Source: Methylomonas albis (GTDB lineage Bacteria; Pseudomonadota; Gammaproteobacteria; Methylococcales; Methylomonadaceae). From it: 64,000 bases of DNA. Below the pieces are notes generated by a model. The model saw only the letters and a list, made by a program, of their open reading frames with translations. It did no database searches and was not told the DNA's origin. The stretch is taken from positions 2,232,001 to 2,296,000 of the forward strand of contig NZ_JACXSS010000001.1 of assembly GCF_014850955.1 (NCBI RefSeq). The letters are read 5' to 3'. The position numbers and the translations under genes are program-made. Below, piece after piece: positions 54,572 through 62,466 of the stretch. Within the stretch, counting starts at the first letter, position 1; every line of letters starts with the position of its first letter.

Positions 54572-54755
54572 AAAACTGCTCGAGATTCTGGCCTGCCCGC
54601 TCTGCAAAAGCTCCCTGATTTACGACAAAGACAAACAGGAATTGATTTGCAAGGCTGATAATTTAGCTTTCCCGATCCGCGACGATATTCCGGTGATGCT
54701 GGAAGACGAAGCCCGCGAGTTGAGTTTTGAAGAAGCGGACGCGCTACGTAAATGA
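54564..54755 (+). CDS. Trm112 family protein (YcaR-like)
   Basis: A 63-residue protein: [46 protein letters not shown] is the usual Trm112/UPF0434 sequence, with one CPLC knuckle and a further Cys. Known in this order between lpxK and kdsB in many gammaproteobacteria. It overlaps lpxK by 8 bp and kdsB by 4 bp. Confidence 0.93.
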   Translation: MDKKLLEILACPLCKSSLIYDKDKQELICKADNLAFPIRDDIPVMLEDEARELSFEEADALRK

Positions 54756-55519
54756 GCACCGGCTTTAAAGTCGTTATTCCGGCTCGCTACGGTTCCACCC
54801 GCTTGCCGGGTAAGCCCTTGTTGGACATCGCCGGCAAGCCGATGATCGTGCATGTGTGCGAACGCGCACTCGAAGCCGACGCCGAGCAAGTAGTGGTGGC
54901 GACCGACGATCAACGTATCTTCGCTGCGGTCAGCGATTTGGGCTTGCAAGCGGTGATGACCGATCCCAACCACCAGTCCGGCACCGAACGCATCGCCGAA
55001 GTGGCGCGGATCATGGGTTGGGCCGACGAACAAATCGTCGTTAACCTGCAAGGTGATGAACCGCTGATTCCACCGGCTTATATTCGCGATGCTGCCTTGG
55101 CTCTGGCAGGACAATATCAGGCCGGTATTGCGACACTGGCCGCAACGATTCTGGATGTGGACGAGATTTTCAATCCGAATGCTGTGAAGGTGGTGTTGGA
55201 TAAAAACGGCTATGCGCTGTATTTCAGCCGGGCGGCGATTCCGTGGAACCGTTCGACTTTCCCTGATCAACATGATCCTGCTGTTTCGTCTTTGCCGCAT
55301 CTCAGGCATATTGGCATGTATGCCTACACCGTCGGCTTCTTGCAGCGGTATTGCAGTTGGTCTGCGTCACCGCTGGAAAGTGTCGAGTCGTTGGAGCAGC
55401 TTAGGATTCTTTGGCATGGGGAGAGGGTTTTGGTGAAGATTGTTGACAAGACGCCGGAGGCGGGGGTGGATACGGAGGAGGATTTGGTGAGGGTTTCCAG
55501 GCTATTGTCCAAGGATTAG
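54752..55519 (+). CDS. kdsB: 3-deoxy-manno-octulosonate cytidylyltransferase
   Basis: Activates Kdo as CMP-Kdo for attachment to lipid A. 255 residues. Seen: [74 protein letters not shown] and [12 protein letters not shown], all diagnostic. Its ATG overlaps the Trm112 stop. End of the conserved envelope-biogenesis run. Confidence 0.96.
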   Translation: MSTGFKVVIPARYGSTRLPGKPLLDIAGKPMIVHVCERALEADAEQVVVATDDQRIFAAVSDLGLQAVMTDPNHQSGTERIAEVARIMGWADEQIVVNLQGDEPLIPPAYIRDAALALAGQYQAGIATLAATILDVDEIFNPNAVKVVLDKNGYALYFSRAAIPWNRSTFPDQHDPAVSSLPHLRHIGMYAYTVGFLQRYCSWSASPLESVESLEQLRILWHGERVLVKIVDKTPEAGVDTEEDLVRVSRLLSKD

Positions 55520-55574
55520 GTAAGTAGATGTACTCTTCAAATCAGAAACACCACAAAATGAGTTCTCCTTCGAT

Positions 55575-56234
55575 ATGAAACATAATATTGTTGAGTCAGA
55601 ATGGAATGTCGTTATAGATGAATATGCCCATTGCTTAACGAATGGAATTGGACTTGATACTAACCAAGGTAATTCTACAGCTGAAAGAGTCTCTTCGCTT
55701 TTTGCAGAAATATTACGAATTTTTATTTTAGAATCAAAAGTTAAAGACAGTTGGTCTCCAGTGAAATGGCATGCTACATCAATTGGAATTGCAACTTTTG
55801 CATACTCAATCACCCAAAAACACCAATATGTACTTGGAGTTTATAATGGAGAGATTTATTTAAACTCTACAATACTTGACGCAAAAAATATTAAAAACAT
55901 GCCAGACGAGTTTTGGAGTGTATTTTTAGGTCTGATAGAAATAGGGAGTTTTAAATTTCAAGATAACGCGGGACTTCCTGATAATTTAAAGTCTACTTTT
56001 GATCTAAGAGGTTGTAGAAGCAATACATACAAGTTGATCCGAAACTTTGTTTTGCTTGAAGAGCATGTGCCGTCGAGTACCGTTGATTTGGGGGCATTTG
56101 AGATTATTTGGGACATTTCAGATTCCGTGGTGGATATTTTGGCTAAAGGGACAGAGGCGATGAAAAGAATTCATCGATTAAATTACCTGCTATATCGCTG
56201 TGAGTATCAGAAAAGAAATTCAAAAAAACGTTAA
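55575..56234 (+). CDS. Orphan AT-rich gene, unknown function
   Basis: A 219-residue frame with well-formed, hydrophilic protein sequence (VVIDEYAHCLTNGIGLDTNQ, WHATSIGIATFAYSITQKHQYVLGVYNGEIYLNS, KSTFDLRGCRSNTYKLIRNF) and a basic C-terminal end (YQKRNSKKR). No signal peptide or membrane helix. Base composition is much lower in GC than kdsB just before it, suggesting acquired DNA. It is followed by palindromic repeats, a common site for insertions. I recognise no family; a toxin/immunity-type cargo gene is only a guess. Confidence 0.55.
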   Translation: MKHNIVESEWNVVIDEYAHCLTNGIGLDTNQGNSTAERVSSLFAEILRIFILESKVKDSWSPVKWHATSIGIATFAYSITQKHQYVLGVYNGEIYLNSTILDAKNIKNMPDEFWSVFLGLIEIGSFKFQDNAGLPDNLKSTFDLRGCRSNTYKLIRNFVLLEEHVPSSTVDLGAFEIIWDISDSVVDILAKGTEAMKRIHRLNYLLYRCEYQKRNSKKR

Positions 56235-56335
56235 CCAAATATTTTTGCGTGGGTACTAGCATTTCTGTACCTGATGAAATTACGTGTCGCTATCGCGACG
56301 ATTTTTCTAATGTCGGTTCTCGCACCGACGGGCGA

Positions 56336-56530
56336 GATACTTTCTTTTGCTCCGCCAAAAGAAAGTATCCAAAGAAAAGGCGGCCCGGATGCCGCTTTGA
56401 TCCTGCGCGCCGAAGCTTTTATCGAGGGTCGGCAGAAGGGGCTTCCAGGCCCCTCTGCCGACGCACCGCATCCCTGCGGTGCCCCTTCGGGCTGTTCTCG
56501 ATAAAAGCTCCGGTGCTCGGCGCGGCATAG
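56336..56530. repeat. Nested palindromic repeat element
   Basis: Several inverted repeats in 195 bp: GATACTTTCTTTTG (56336-56349) / CAAAAGAAAGTATC (56356-56369); GCGCCGA (56407-56413) / TCGGCGC (56517-56523); AGCTTTTATCGAG (56414-56426) / CTCGATAAAAGCT (56497-56509); inside these GTCGGCAGAAGGGGC (56428-56442) / GCCCCTCTGCCGAC (56449-56462) and GCACCGCA (56463-56470) / TGCGGTGC (56475-56482). The whole would fold as a multi-branched RNA or cruciform. I know similar intergenic sequences (the GATACTTTCTTTTG arm) as dispersed repeats in many proteobacteria. Short reading frames here are not genes. Confidence 0.7.
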
Positions 56531-56647
56531 GGGGGAACACCGTTGCTGCGTAGCTTGCTTATTTTTGAATTGAAAAATGGTTTTCTTTGAGGAAAGTTTT
56601 GCTCAATGCTGCGGAGTCACGGACTTATTTGCGCGAGATACCGCTGG

Positions 56648-56691
56648 CTGAGCGGAGCCGAAGCCAGGCAATTCGCTTCGACTCCGCTCAG
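56648..56691. repeat. 16-bp inverted repeat
   Basis: CTGAGCGGAGCCGAAG (56648-56663) and CTTCGACTCCGCTCAG (56676-56691), one mismatch, 12-nt spacer. A REP-like motif (TTCGACTCCGCTCAGC) familiar from intergenic regions of many proteobacteria; likely a dispersed repeat. Confidence 0.6.
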
Positions 56692-56769
56692 CGAACGGTT
56701 TAATTTACCGGCATCGGAGTTGGGTCGCGTATTTCGTCAAGCTCTGCAAAAAACGAGAAGAGTAGTAGG

Positions 56770-56792
56770 GTGGGCACGTTTTTTGTGCCCAC
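56770..56792. repeat. 8-bp hairpin repeat upstream of the GNAT gene
   Basis: GTGGGCAC (56770-56777), 7-nt T-rich loop, GTGCCCAC (56785-56792), 35 bp before the acetyltransferase start. A common dispersed hairpin; no T tail, so not a standard terminator. Confidence 0.5.
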
Positions 56793-56826
56793 GCGGGTTT
56801 AACGTGTAGCTGTTTTGAAACCTCCG

Positions 56827-57294
56827 ATGCCATTTAACATCATCAACCTCTCCCAAGAACCCCACAAAATCCCAACCTTGGCGCAATGGCACCAAGCCGA
56901 ATGGGCCGGTCTCAATCCCGGCCAAACTTTGGAAGATCGCATAGAAAGAATGCAAGCTTATCTAAGCAACAAACTAATCCCGAGCACTTTCATTTGCAAG
57001 CATGAAGGCACATTGGCTGGCTCGGCAGCGATTATAGAAAGCGACATGGATACCCACCTGGAATTAACACCATGGCTGGCCAGCGTTTACGTGACGCCCG
57101 CATTCCGCCGGCAGGGCATAGGCGCAAAGCTGGTAAAACACGTCATGTCACAAGCCGAGACGGCCGGCGTTGCCAAGCTGTATCTGTTCACGCCGGATCA
57201 AGCGGATTTCTATCAAAAGCTCGGCTGGACAGAAATGGAGGAGGAAGACTATAGAGGGCATAGAGTCAAGATCATGAGCGTGGTGTTAAGTTAA
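56827..57294 (+). CDS. GNAT family N-acetyltransferase
   Basis: A 155-residue acetyltransferase using acetyl-CoA; acceptor unknown. Seen: SAAIIESDMDTHLELTPWLASVYVTPAFRRQGIGAKLVKHVM, with the V-x-x-x-x-R-x-x-G-x-G/A acetyl-CoA loop (RRQGIG), and YLFTPDQADFYQKLGWTEM. The ATG at 56827 is used; a TTG four codons earlier is less likely. It is convergent with the AMP-forming ligase gene and their stops overlap. It is probably unrelated to the polyene cluster. Confidence 0.87.
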   Translation: MPFNIINLSQEPHKIPTLAQWHQAEWAGLNPGQTLEDRIERMQAYLSNKLIPSTFICKHEGTLAGSAAIIESDMDTHLELTPWLASVYVTPAFRRQGIGAKLVKHVMSQAETAGVAKLYLFTPDQADFYQKLGWTEMEEEDYRGHRVKIMSVVLS

Positions 57295-58655
57295 AATTGA
57301 TCGCTTTTAGGCGACTTCATAGCTAGCCCCTCTGAAGAGGACAAATCCGCCAACAGGTGTTCCAGCTCGGTTTTCGCTAATTTACCGGTTTCATTGCGAG
57401 GGATGGCTGAAACAAAGTGGATTTTTCGTGGTAGAAACACTTCGTCTACATAGGGCTGCAAGCCAAGCCGAATCGCTTGGCTGTTTAGTTGGCTGACCAC
57501 GACTGCGGCCAATCGACCGTTTTCTTGGATAAAACAAACCCCGTCTTCCACGCCGTTTAAGTCTTTCAAGCGCCGGTTCAATTCGGTCAAGGAGGCGCGT
57601 TTGCCGCCGATCTTCACCATGTCCTGATCCCGGCCCAATACGGCGAAACGGCCGTTGGTATCGATATTAACGCTGTCTTGCAACTGCACCGCTTCCGGCA
57701 AATGTGCGGATTCCAGGCTGGCTTGTCCGTTTTTGCCTCGAATCAAACGGCAGCCCGAGTAGGGGCGCCAGTAATTTTCACGCAAGGTCTCGCGGCTGGC
57801 AAACGACAGGGTTTCGGTGCTGCCATAGATTTCGCGTGGCGATTGTCCTAAAATTACCGAGGTTTCGCCAGCCAGCTTTTCGGATAGGGTGTCGGTGGCG
57901 GAAATGATGCCGGCCAGGTTGTGCCAAGGGGCGTCGGTCTTGATCAAGGAACGCAAGTGCGTGGGTGTGGTAGCCAGCACGACCGGCCACGGCGCCGTTT
58001 TAATCGTTTGGCGTATGTCTTCGGCGAAGAACGGCCGTCCATCGTGCAGCACCAGCGTGGAAAACAGCGGCCAAAACACCGAGGTTTCCAGGCCGTACAT
58101 GTGTTGCGGCGGAGTGGTGGACAGCATCAACAATTGTTGCTCAGCTATTCCCAGGCTGCTTACCGCCATCTCGGCGGAGGTTTTGAAGGTATTTAGGCTG
58201 TGCGCACAGGGTTTGGGTTTGCCGGTGCTGCCGGAGGTGAAGGCGATGACGGCGCTGCGCTGCCAGTCCAAGTGGGGTGGCAATGCCATGCTTGTAGAAC
58301 TTGGCGCGACCACTTCGTACCATTCCAAACCTGCTTGCTGCGGGGCGTGTTCTCTGGCGATATAGGCACCGGGATAATCGCGAAGAATTTCCAGGATAAC
58401 CGCCATTTGCCCGGCGGGTGGCAGCAGGCAAATCTGCTTGCGCGCAGCTGCCGCCAACAAACAGACGCAAAACAGATAGCGGTTTTCGCATAAATTAAAC
58501 AGATAGGGCCGGTCTGGCAATTGCGCGGCCATGGCCGTTACGTCTGACCATAAATTGCCGTGGCTGACCACCTGGCCCGAATGGACGGCAAAAGGTGCTG
58601 AGTCGCTAGGGTCCATTGATATTGGTGTATTGGGAAATTGGTAGAGTGCCTGCAT
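57291..58655 (-). CDS. AMP-forming acyl-CoA ligase of an aryl-polyene-type cluster
   Basis: A 454-residue ANL-superfamily enzyme; probably activates the aromatic starter acid for the polyene synthase and/or loads the carrier protein (ApeG-like, inferred from context). Seen: AVIAFTSGSTGKPKPCAHS (P-loop-like motif A3), STTPPQHMYGLETSVFWPL, GIISATDTLSEKLA, REIYGSTETLSFASR (A5), AVLGRDQDMVKIGGKRASLTEL (A8) and IPRNETGKLAKTEL with the catalytic Lys (A10). Shorter than typical acyl-CoA synthetases, as in aryl polyene clusters. Start set at 58655 (MQALYQF); the frame extends to 58727 through the inverted repeat. Divergent from the FAD oxidoreductase gene. Confidence 0.83.
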   Translation of the reverse strand: MQALYQFPNTPISMDPSDSAPFAVHSGQVVSHGNLWSDVTAMAAQLPDRPYLFNLCENRYLFCVCLLAAAARKQICLLPPAGQMAVILEILRDYPGAYIAREHAPQQAGLEWYEVVAPSSTSMALPPHLDWQRSAVIAFTSGSTGKPKPCAHSLNTFKTSAEMAVSSLGIAEQQLLMLSTTPPQHMYGLETSVFWPLFSTLVLHDGRPFFAEDIRQTIKTAPWPVVLATTPTHLRSLIKTDAPWHNLAGIISATDTLSEKLAGETSVILGQSPREIYGSTETLSFASRETLRENYWRPYSGCRLIRGKNGQASLESAHLPEAVQLQDSVNIDTNGRFAVLGRDQDMVKIGGKRASLTELNRRLKDLNGVEDGVCFIQENGRLAAVVVSQLNSQAIRLGLQPYVDEVFLPRKIHFVSAIPRNETGKLAKTELEHLLADLSSSEGLAMKSPKSDQF

Positions 58656-58721
58656 CAAGTAGATTTTTACGGGTGGCAGCTGATTTCCATTGCCGGAAGT
58701 TGAGCTTAATTGGTCGGAACG

Positions 58722-58764
58722 GGCCACGCCCGCGATTGACTTGGCTTAGCTCGCGGGCGTGGCC
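58722..58764. promoter_or_regulatory. Perfect 13-bp inverted repeat between divergent polyene genes
   Basis: GGCCACGCCCGCG (58722-58734) and CGCGGGCGTGGCC (58752-58764), with a 17-nt spacer containing TTGACT. It lies in the 214-bp divergent intergenic region, so it could be an operator or a strong hairpin controlling either direction, or a dispersed repeat. Confidence 0.45.
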
Positions 58765-58869
58765 GGTGCGACAATACGATCTATTGAACACGGCTATGGC
58801 ATTAACTTAGCGGCATTGCCGCTTTTTGTATTGAGCATATTTTAACCGGATAAACCGGCAGGAAAGTAA

Positions 58870-60096
58870 ATGGATGCGGATGTATTGATCATTGGGGCCG
58901 GCCCAGCCGGCAGCGTGGCAGCCAAGATGCTGAAACAACTCGGCCATCGCGTGGTGATCCTGGAAAAAGAGCAATTTCCGCGTTTTTCGATTGGCGAAAG
59001 CCTGCTTCCGCAATGCATGGCGTTTATGGAAGATGCCGATATGTTGGCAGCGGTCACTGCGGAAGGTTTTCAGTTTAAAAACGGTGCGGCCTTTTCCAGG
59101 GCCGGCAAACTGACCGAGTTCGATTTTACCCAGAAATTTAGCGCCGGTTGGGGAACCACCTTTCAAGTGCCGCGCGCTCGTTTCGATCAGATTTTAGCCG
59201 ACACGGCCGAAGCCGCCGGCGTGCCCATCCATTATCAACAAACTATCCTGGCGGCTGATTTTAGCAATCCAGGGCAAGCCAGCCTGACCAGCGTCGATGC
59301 CAAGGGTGTGCAGAAAGGCTGGAGCGCGGCGATGGTATTGGATGCCAGCGGTTTTGGCAGAGTATTGCCTCGGCTGTTGGACCTGGAAACGCCGTCCTCG
59401 TTATCGCCGCGGCGAGCCTTGTTCACCCACATCGAAGACCGGATTACAGCGACAGATTACGACCGCAATAAGATTTTGATCGCGATTCATCCCCAATTTC
59501 ACGAGATTTGGTATTGGCTGATTCCATTCAGCAACGGCCGATGCTCGCTGGGTGTGGTGACGCCCGCCGGATTCCTGGACCAACGTAGCGGCGAGCCGCT
59601 GGAGGTTTTAAGGGAAATCGCGATGGAGGAACCTAGGCTCGCTGAGTTGTTGGTGGATAGCCGTTTCGATACGCCGGCTAATACCATCGGTGGCTATTCG
59701 GCCAACGTCAAGCAATTGTATGGGCAAGGGTTTGCGCTGCTTGGTAATGCCGGCGAATTCCTCGATCCGGTGTTTTCATCAGGGGTCACCATCGCGATGA
59801 AATCCGCAGCCCTGGCCGTGCCATTGGTCGACCGCCAATTACGCGGTGAGTCGGTGGATTGGCCAGTCGAATACGAGCAAGCTTTACGCAAGGGCATAGA
59901 GGTGTTTCGGGCCTATGTGGAAGCTTGGTACGATGGCCGCTTCCAAAAAATCATCTTTGAAGAACACCAGTTGGCCAACATCAAGGCCATGATTAGCTCC
60001 ATTCTCGCCGGCTATGCTTGGGACGAAAAGAATCCGATGACACAGCGTTCCGCCAACAAAATCGAGGCCATCTTGGCAACCTATCCAGCTGACTGA
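58870..60096 (+). CDS. FAD-dependent oxidoreductase (tryptophan-halogenase-like), polyene cluster
   Basis: A 408-residue flavoprotein of the geranylgeranyl-reductase/flavin-halogenase type. Seen: DVLIIGAGPAGSVAAKML (FAD dinucleotide motif), VILEKEQFPRFSIGESLLPQC, SAGWGTTFQVPRARFDQILAD, MVLDASGFGRVLPR and GFALLGNAGEFLDPVFSSGV (GD-like motif). The halogenase WxWxIP motif is not seen; WYWLIPF stands in its place. Such a gene is regularly found in aryl polyene and related clusters; the reaction may be a hydroxylation, dehydrogenation or halogenation. First gene of the rightward operon; the ketosynthase starts within four bp of its stop. Confidence 0.83.
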   Translation: MDADVLIIGAGPAGSVAAKMLKQLGHRVVILEKEQFPRFSIGESLLPQCMAFMEDADMLAAVTAEGFQFKNGAAFSRAGKLTEFDFTQKFSAGWGTTFQVPRARFDQILADTAEAAGVPIHYQQTILAADFSNPGQASLTSVDAKGVQKGWSAAMVLDASGFGRVLPRLLDLETPSSLSPRRALFTHIEDRITATDYDRNKILIAIHPQFHEIWYWLIPFSNGRCSLGVVTPAGFLDQRSGEPLEVLREIAMEEPRLAELLVDSRFDTPANTIGGYSANVKQLYGQGFALLGNAGEFLDPVFSSGVTIAMKSAALAVPLVDRQLRGESVDWPVEYEQALRKGIEVFRAYVEAWYDGRFQKIIFEEHQLANIKAMISSILAGYAWDEKNPMTQRSANKIEAILATYPAD

Positions 60097-60099
60097 TTG

Positions 60100-61278
60100 G
60101 TGTCGTTTTTGTATTTACATGATTTAGGCATGGTCTGTGCCTTAGGTGACAGCCGGGCTGATATTTTAGCCGCATGGCTTGCCGGGCTCTCCGTTCTGCC
60201 GGTTCCGCCTTCCTGGCTGGATTCGGCTATTCCCGCATTCGGTGTACTAACTGAATTACCGGTCATTCCGACCCACCTTAAACAATACGATTGCCGCAAC
60301 AACCGTTTGTTGCTGTCGGCGCTAGATCAGATCGAGTCTTCGGTCGGCACCGCCATAGCTCATTACGGGGCGGGTCGCATTGGCGTAGTGGTAGGTACCA
60401 GTACCTCCGGGATTGCTGAGGGCGAAACGGCAGTCCAAGCCTTGAAGGCAAGCGGGAGCATGCCGGCTAGCTATCGCTATAAACAGCAGGAGTTGGGCGG
60501 CGCGGCGGAATTTTTAGCGGCTCACCTGGATATTCGCGGCCCGGCGTACACGGTGTCCACCACCTGTTCATCCAGCGCCAACGCCTTGGCTTCGGCGCGC
60601 CGCCTGTTACGCTTAGGTGTCTGCGATGCCGTGCTGGTGGGTGGGGCGGACAGTTTATGCCTTACCACTCTGGAAGGCTTTGCCGCTTTGGGCGCGATTA
60701 GCAAAACGCGTTGCAATCCGTTTAGTAAAAATCGAGACGGCACGATGATAGGGGAAGGCGCAGCCTTATTCCTGATGACGCGTGAGCCGGGAGCCATTGC
60801 TTTGCTGGGCGTAGGTGCCAGTGCCGATGCTTACCATATCTCCGCCCCACGTCCCGACGGCAGCTGCGCGACGCTGGCAATGCAGGCGGCGCTAGACGAC
60901 GCGCGGATAAAGCCAGAGCAAATCGATTACATCAACTTGCATGGAACGGCAACCTGGCAAAACGACGCGATGGAAAATCGGGCGGTCGGGCGGTTATTCG
61001 GTGGCGATACGCCTTGCAGTTCCAGCAAACCTTCAACCGGCCATTGTTTGGGAGCCGCCGGCGCACTCGAAGCGGGTTTATGCTGGTTGCTATTGTCCGA
61101 TTTAAACCCGGCTAATCGCTTGCCCCCCCATCAGTGGGATGGCGAACCTGATCCCGATATGGTTCGGCTGAACTTGGTAGGGCTGGAAAATCAGGGGCCA
61201 AAGCCGCTACAATACTGCCTCAGCAACTCTTTTTCATTCGGCGGAAACAATGTGTCCTTGCTCATTGGACATCCCTGA
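60100..61278 (+). CDS. Beta-ketoacyl-ACP synthase (ApeO-like)
   Basis: A 392-residue ketosynthase of the FabF/polyene type that condenses malonyl-ACP with the growing chain. Seen: GRIGVVVGTSTSGIAEGE, YTVSTTCSSSANALASARRLL with the active-site Cys, NLHGTATWQNDAMENRAV (His) and SKPSTGHCLGAAGALEAGLC (second His), so the C-H-H triad is complete. GTG at 60100 is one codon after an alternative TTG at 60097. It overlaps the dehydratase gene by 29 bp. In aryl polyene clusters the order ketosynthase-dehydratase-ketoreductase-ketosynthase is typical. Confidence 0.88.
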   Translation: MSFLYLHDLGMVCALGDSRADILAAWLAGLSVLPVPPSWLDSAIPAFGVLTELPVIPTHLKQYDCRNNRLLLSALDQIESSVGTAIAHYGAGRIGVVVGTSTSGIAEGETAVQALKASGSMPASYRYKQQELGGAAEFLAAHLDIRGPAYTVSTTCSSSANALASARRLLRLGVCDAVLVGGADSLCLTTLEGFAALGAISKTRCNPFSKNRDGTMIGEGAALFLMTREPGAIALLGVGASADAYHISAPRPDGSCATLAMQAALDDARIKPEQIDYINLHGTATWQNDAMENRAVGRLFGGDTPCSSSKPSTGHCLGAAGALEAGLCWLLLSDLNPANRLPPHQWDGEPDPDMVRLNLVGLENQGPKPLQYCLSNSFSFGGNNVSLLIGHP

Positions 61279-61741
61279 CAGTCCAGCGGTTTTTCCTTAT
61301 GCCATCGAAACCTTAGTACCTCAGTCCGGGCGTATGGTGTTGCTGGATAGGGTGTTGGACGTAAGCGATAACCATATCTTGGTCGAATTGAACGTGCGCG
61401 ATGACGGCCTATTTTCCAGCGTTGACCAACATGTGCCTGCCTGGGTGGGTTTGGAATATATGGCACAAGCCATTGCCGCCTATTCCGGTTATCACCGGAA
61501 GTGTCGTGGCGAAGCGATTGGTTTGGGATTTTTATTGGGTACCCGCTACTTTCAATGCTCGGTCGGTAGTTTCCCCTGCGGCACCAAGCTAACCGTGCGG
61601 GCGGAAAAGATTATCGAGGCCGCCAACGATATGTCGGTGTTCGATTGCACGATAGCAGGGCAAAATATCAAGGCCAGCTCAAAGTTAAATGTGTTGCTGC
61701 CACAGGATTCGAAAAAATTTCTCGCCGGAAAAGGAATATGA
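61250..61741 (+). CDS. 3-hydroxyacyl-ACP dehydratase-like protein (ApeP-like)
   Basis: A 163-residue hotdog-fold dehydratase of the FabA/FabZ-like type used in polyene biosynthesis. Seen: PQSGRMVLLDRVL, DQHVPAWVGLEYMAQAIAAYSGYH and GFLLGTRYFQCSVGSFPCGTKL. The usual FabZ catalytic His/Glu are not in the standard HxFPG context, which is normal for this subfamily; here the QHVPAWVGLEYMAQ segment corresponds. GTG start at 61250 overlaps the preceding ketosynthase. Its stop overlaps the ketoreductase ATG. Confidence 0.82.
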   Translation: MCPCSLDIPDSPAVFPYAIETLVPQSGRMVLLDRVLDVSDNHILVELNVRDDGLFSSVDQHVPAWVGLEYMAQAIAAYSGYHRKCRGEAIGLGFLLGTRYFQCSVGSFPCGTKLTVRAEKIIEAANDMSVFDCTIAGQNIKASSKLNVLLPQDSKKFLAGKGI

Positions 61742-62466
61742 GCCAACCCACCATCCTGGTCACGGGATCCAGCCGAGGCATCGGCAAAGCGATAGCTTTG
61801 CGCCTGGCCCGTGAGGGCTACGATATTGTCATCCATTGCCGCAGCCGGCTGGATGAGGCCGAACATGTTAAACGGCAAATCGTCGAGTTGGGCCGGCAGG
61901 CCCGCGTGTTGAGTTTTGATTTAGCCGACCGGAGTGCTGCCAAAGACAGTTTGGAAAGCGATATTCAAGCCCACGGTGCTTATTACGGCGTGGTCTGCAA
62001 TGCCGGCCTTTCCCGAGACAATGCCTTTCCTGCGCTGAGCGGCGAGGATTGGGATCAAGTATTGCGCAGTAATCTCGATGGTTTTTACAACGTACTTTAT
62101 CCACTAGTCATGCCGATGATACAACGGCGCAAGCCGGGGCGTATCGTGACCCTGTCTTCCGTTTCCGGTTTAGTCGGCAACCGCGGTCAGGTCAATTACA
62201 GCGCGGCCAAGGCGGGCATCATCGGTGCGACTAAAGCCCTAGCTGTTGAGTTGGCGAAACGCAAAATCACCGTCAATTGCGTGGCGCCCGGTTTAATCGA
62301 GACCGAAATGCTGGAAGGTTTACCTTTGGATGAAGCCCTTGCCGCCGTACCCGCCAAACGTTTGGGTACGCCGGAAGAAGTCGCCGCGTTGGTGGCTTTT
62401 TTAATGTCCGCAGACGCCGGCTATATTACCCGCCAAGTAATTTCCGTGAATGGAGGTTTATGTTGA
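61738..62466 (+). CDS. 3-oxoacyl-ACP reductase, SDR family (ApeQ/FabG-like)
   Basis: A 242-residue short-chain dehydrogenase reducing the beta-keto group with NADPH. Seen: ILVTGSSRGIGKAIALRLA (cofactor motif TGxxxGIG), VVCNAGLSRDNAF (NAG), LSSVSGLVGNRGQVNYSAAKAG (catalytic Ser, Tyr and Lys) and CVAPGLIETEML. Start at 61738; the frame is open earlier but overlaps the dehydratase. The next ketosynthase starts before its end (7-bp overlap), so the genes are translationally coupled. Confidence 0.9.
   Translation: MSQPTILVTGSSRGIGKAIALRLAREGYDIVIHCRSRLDEAEHVKRQIVELGRQARVLSFDLADRSAAKDSLESDIQAHGAYYGVVCNAGLSRDNAFPALSGEDWDQVLRSNLDGFYNVLYPLVMPMIQRRKPGRIVTLSSVSGLVGNRGQVNYSAAKAGIIGATKALAVELAKRKITVNCVAPGLIETEMLEGLPLDEALAAVPAKRLGTPEEVAALVAFLMSADAGYITRQVISVNGGLC

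Noticed and set aside
56249..56530. 93- and 76-residue plus-strand frames
   Set aside because: They run through the nested palindromic repeat and have the composition of repeat-derived frames, not genes.
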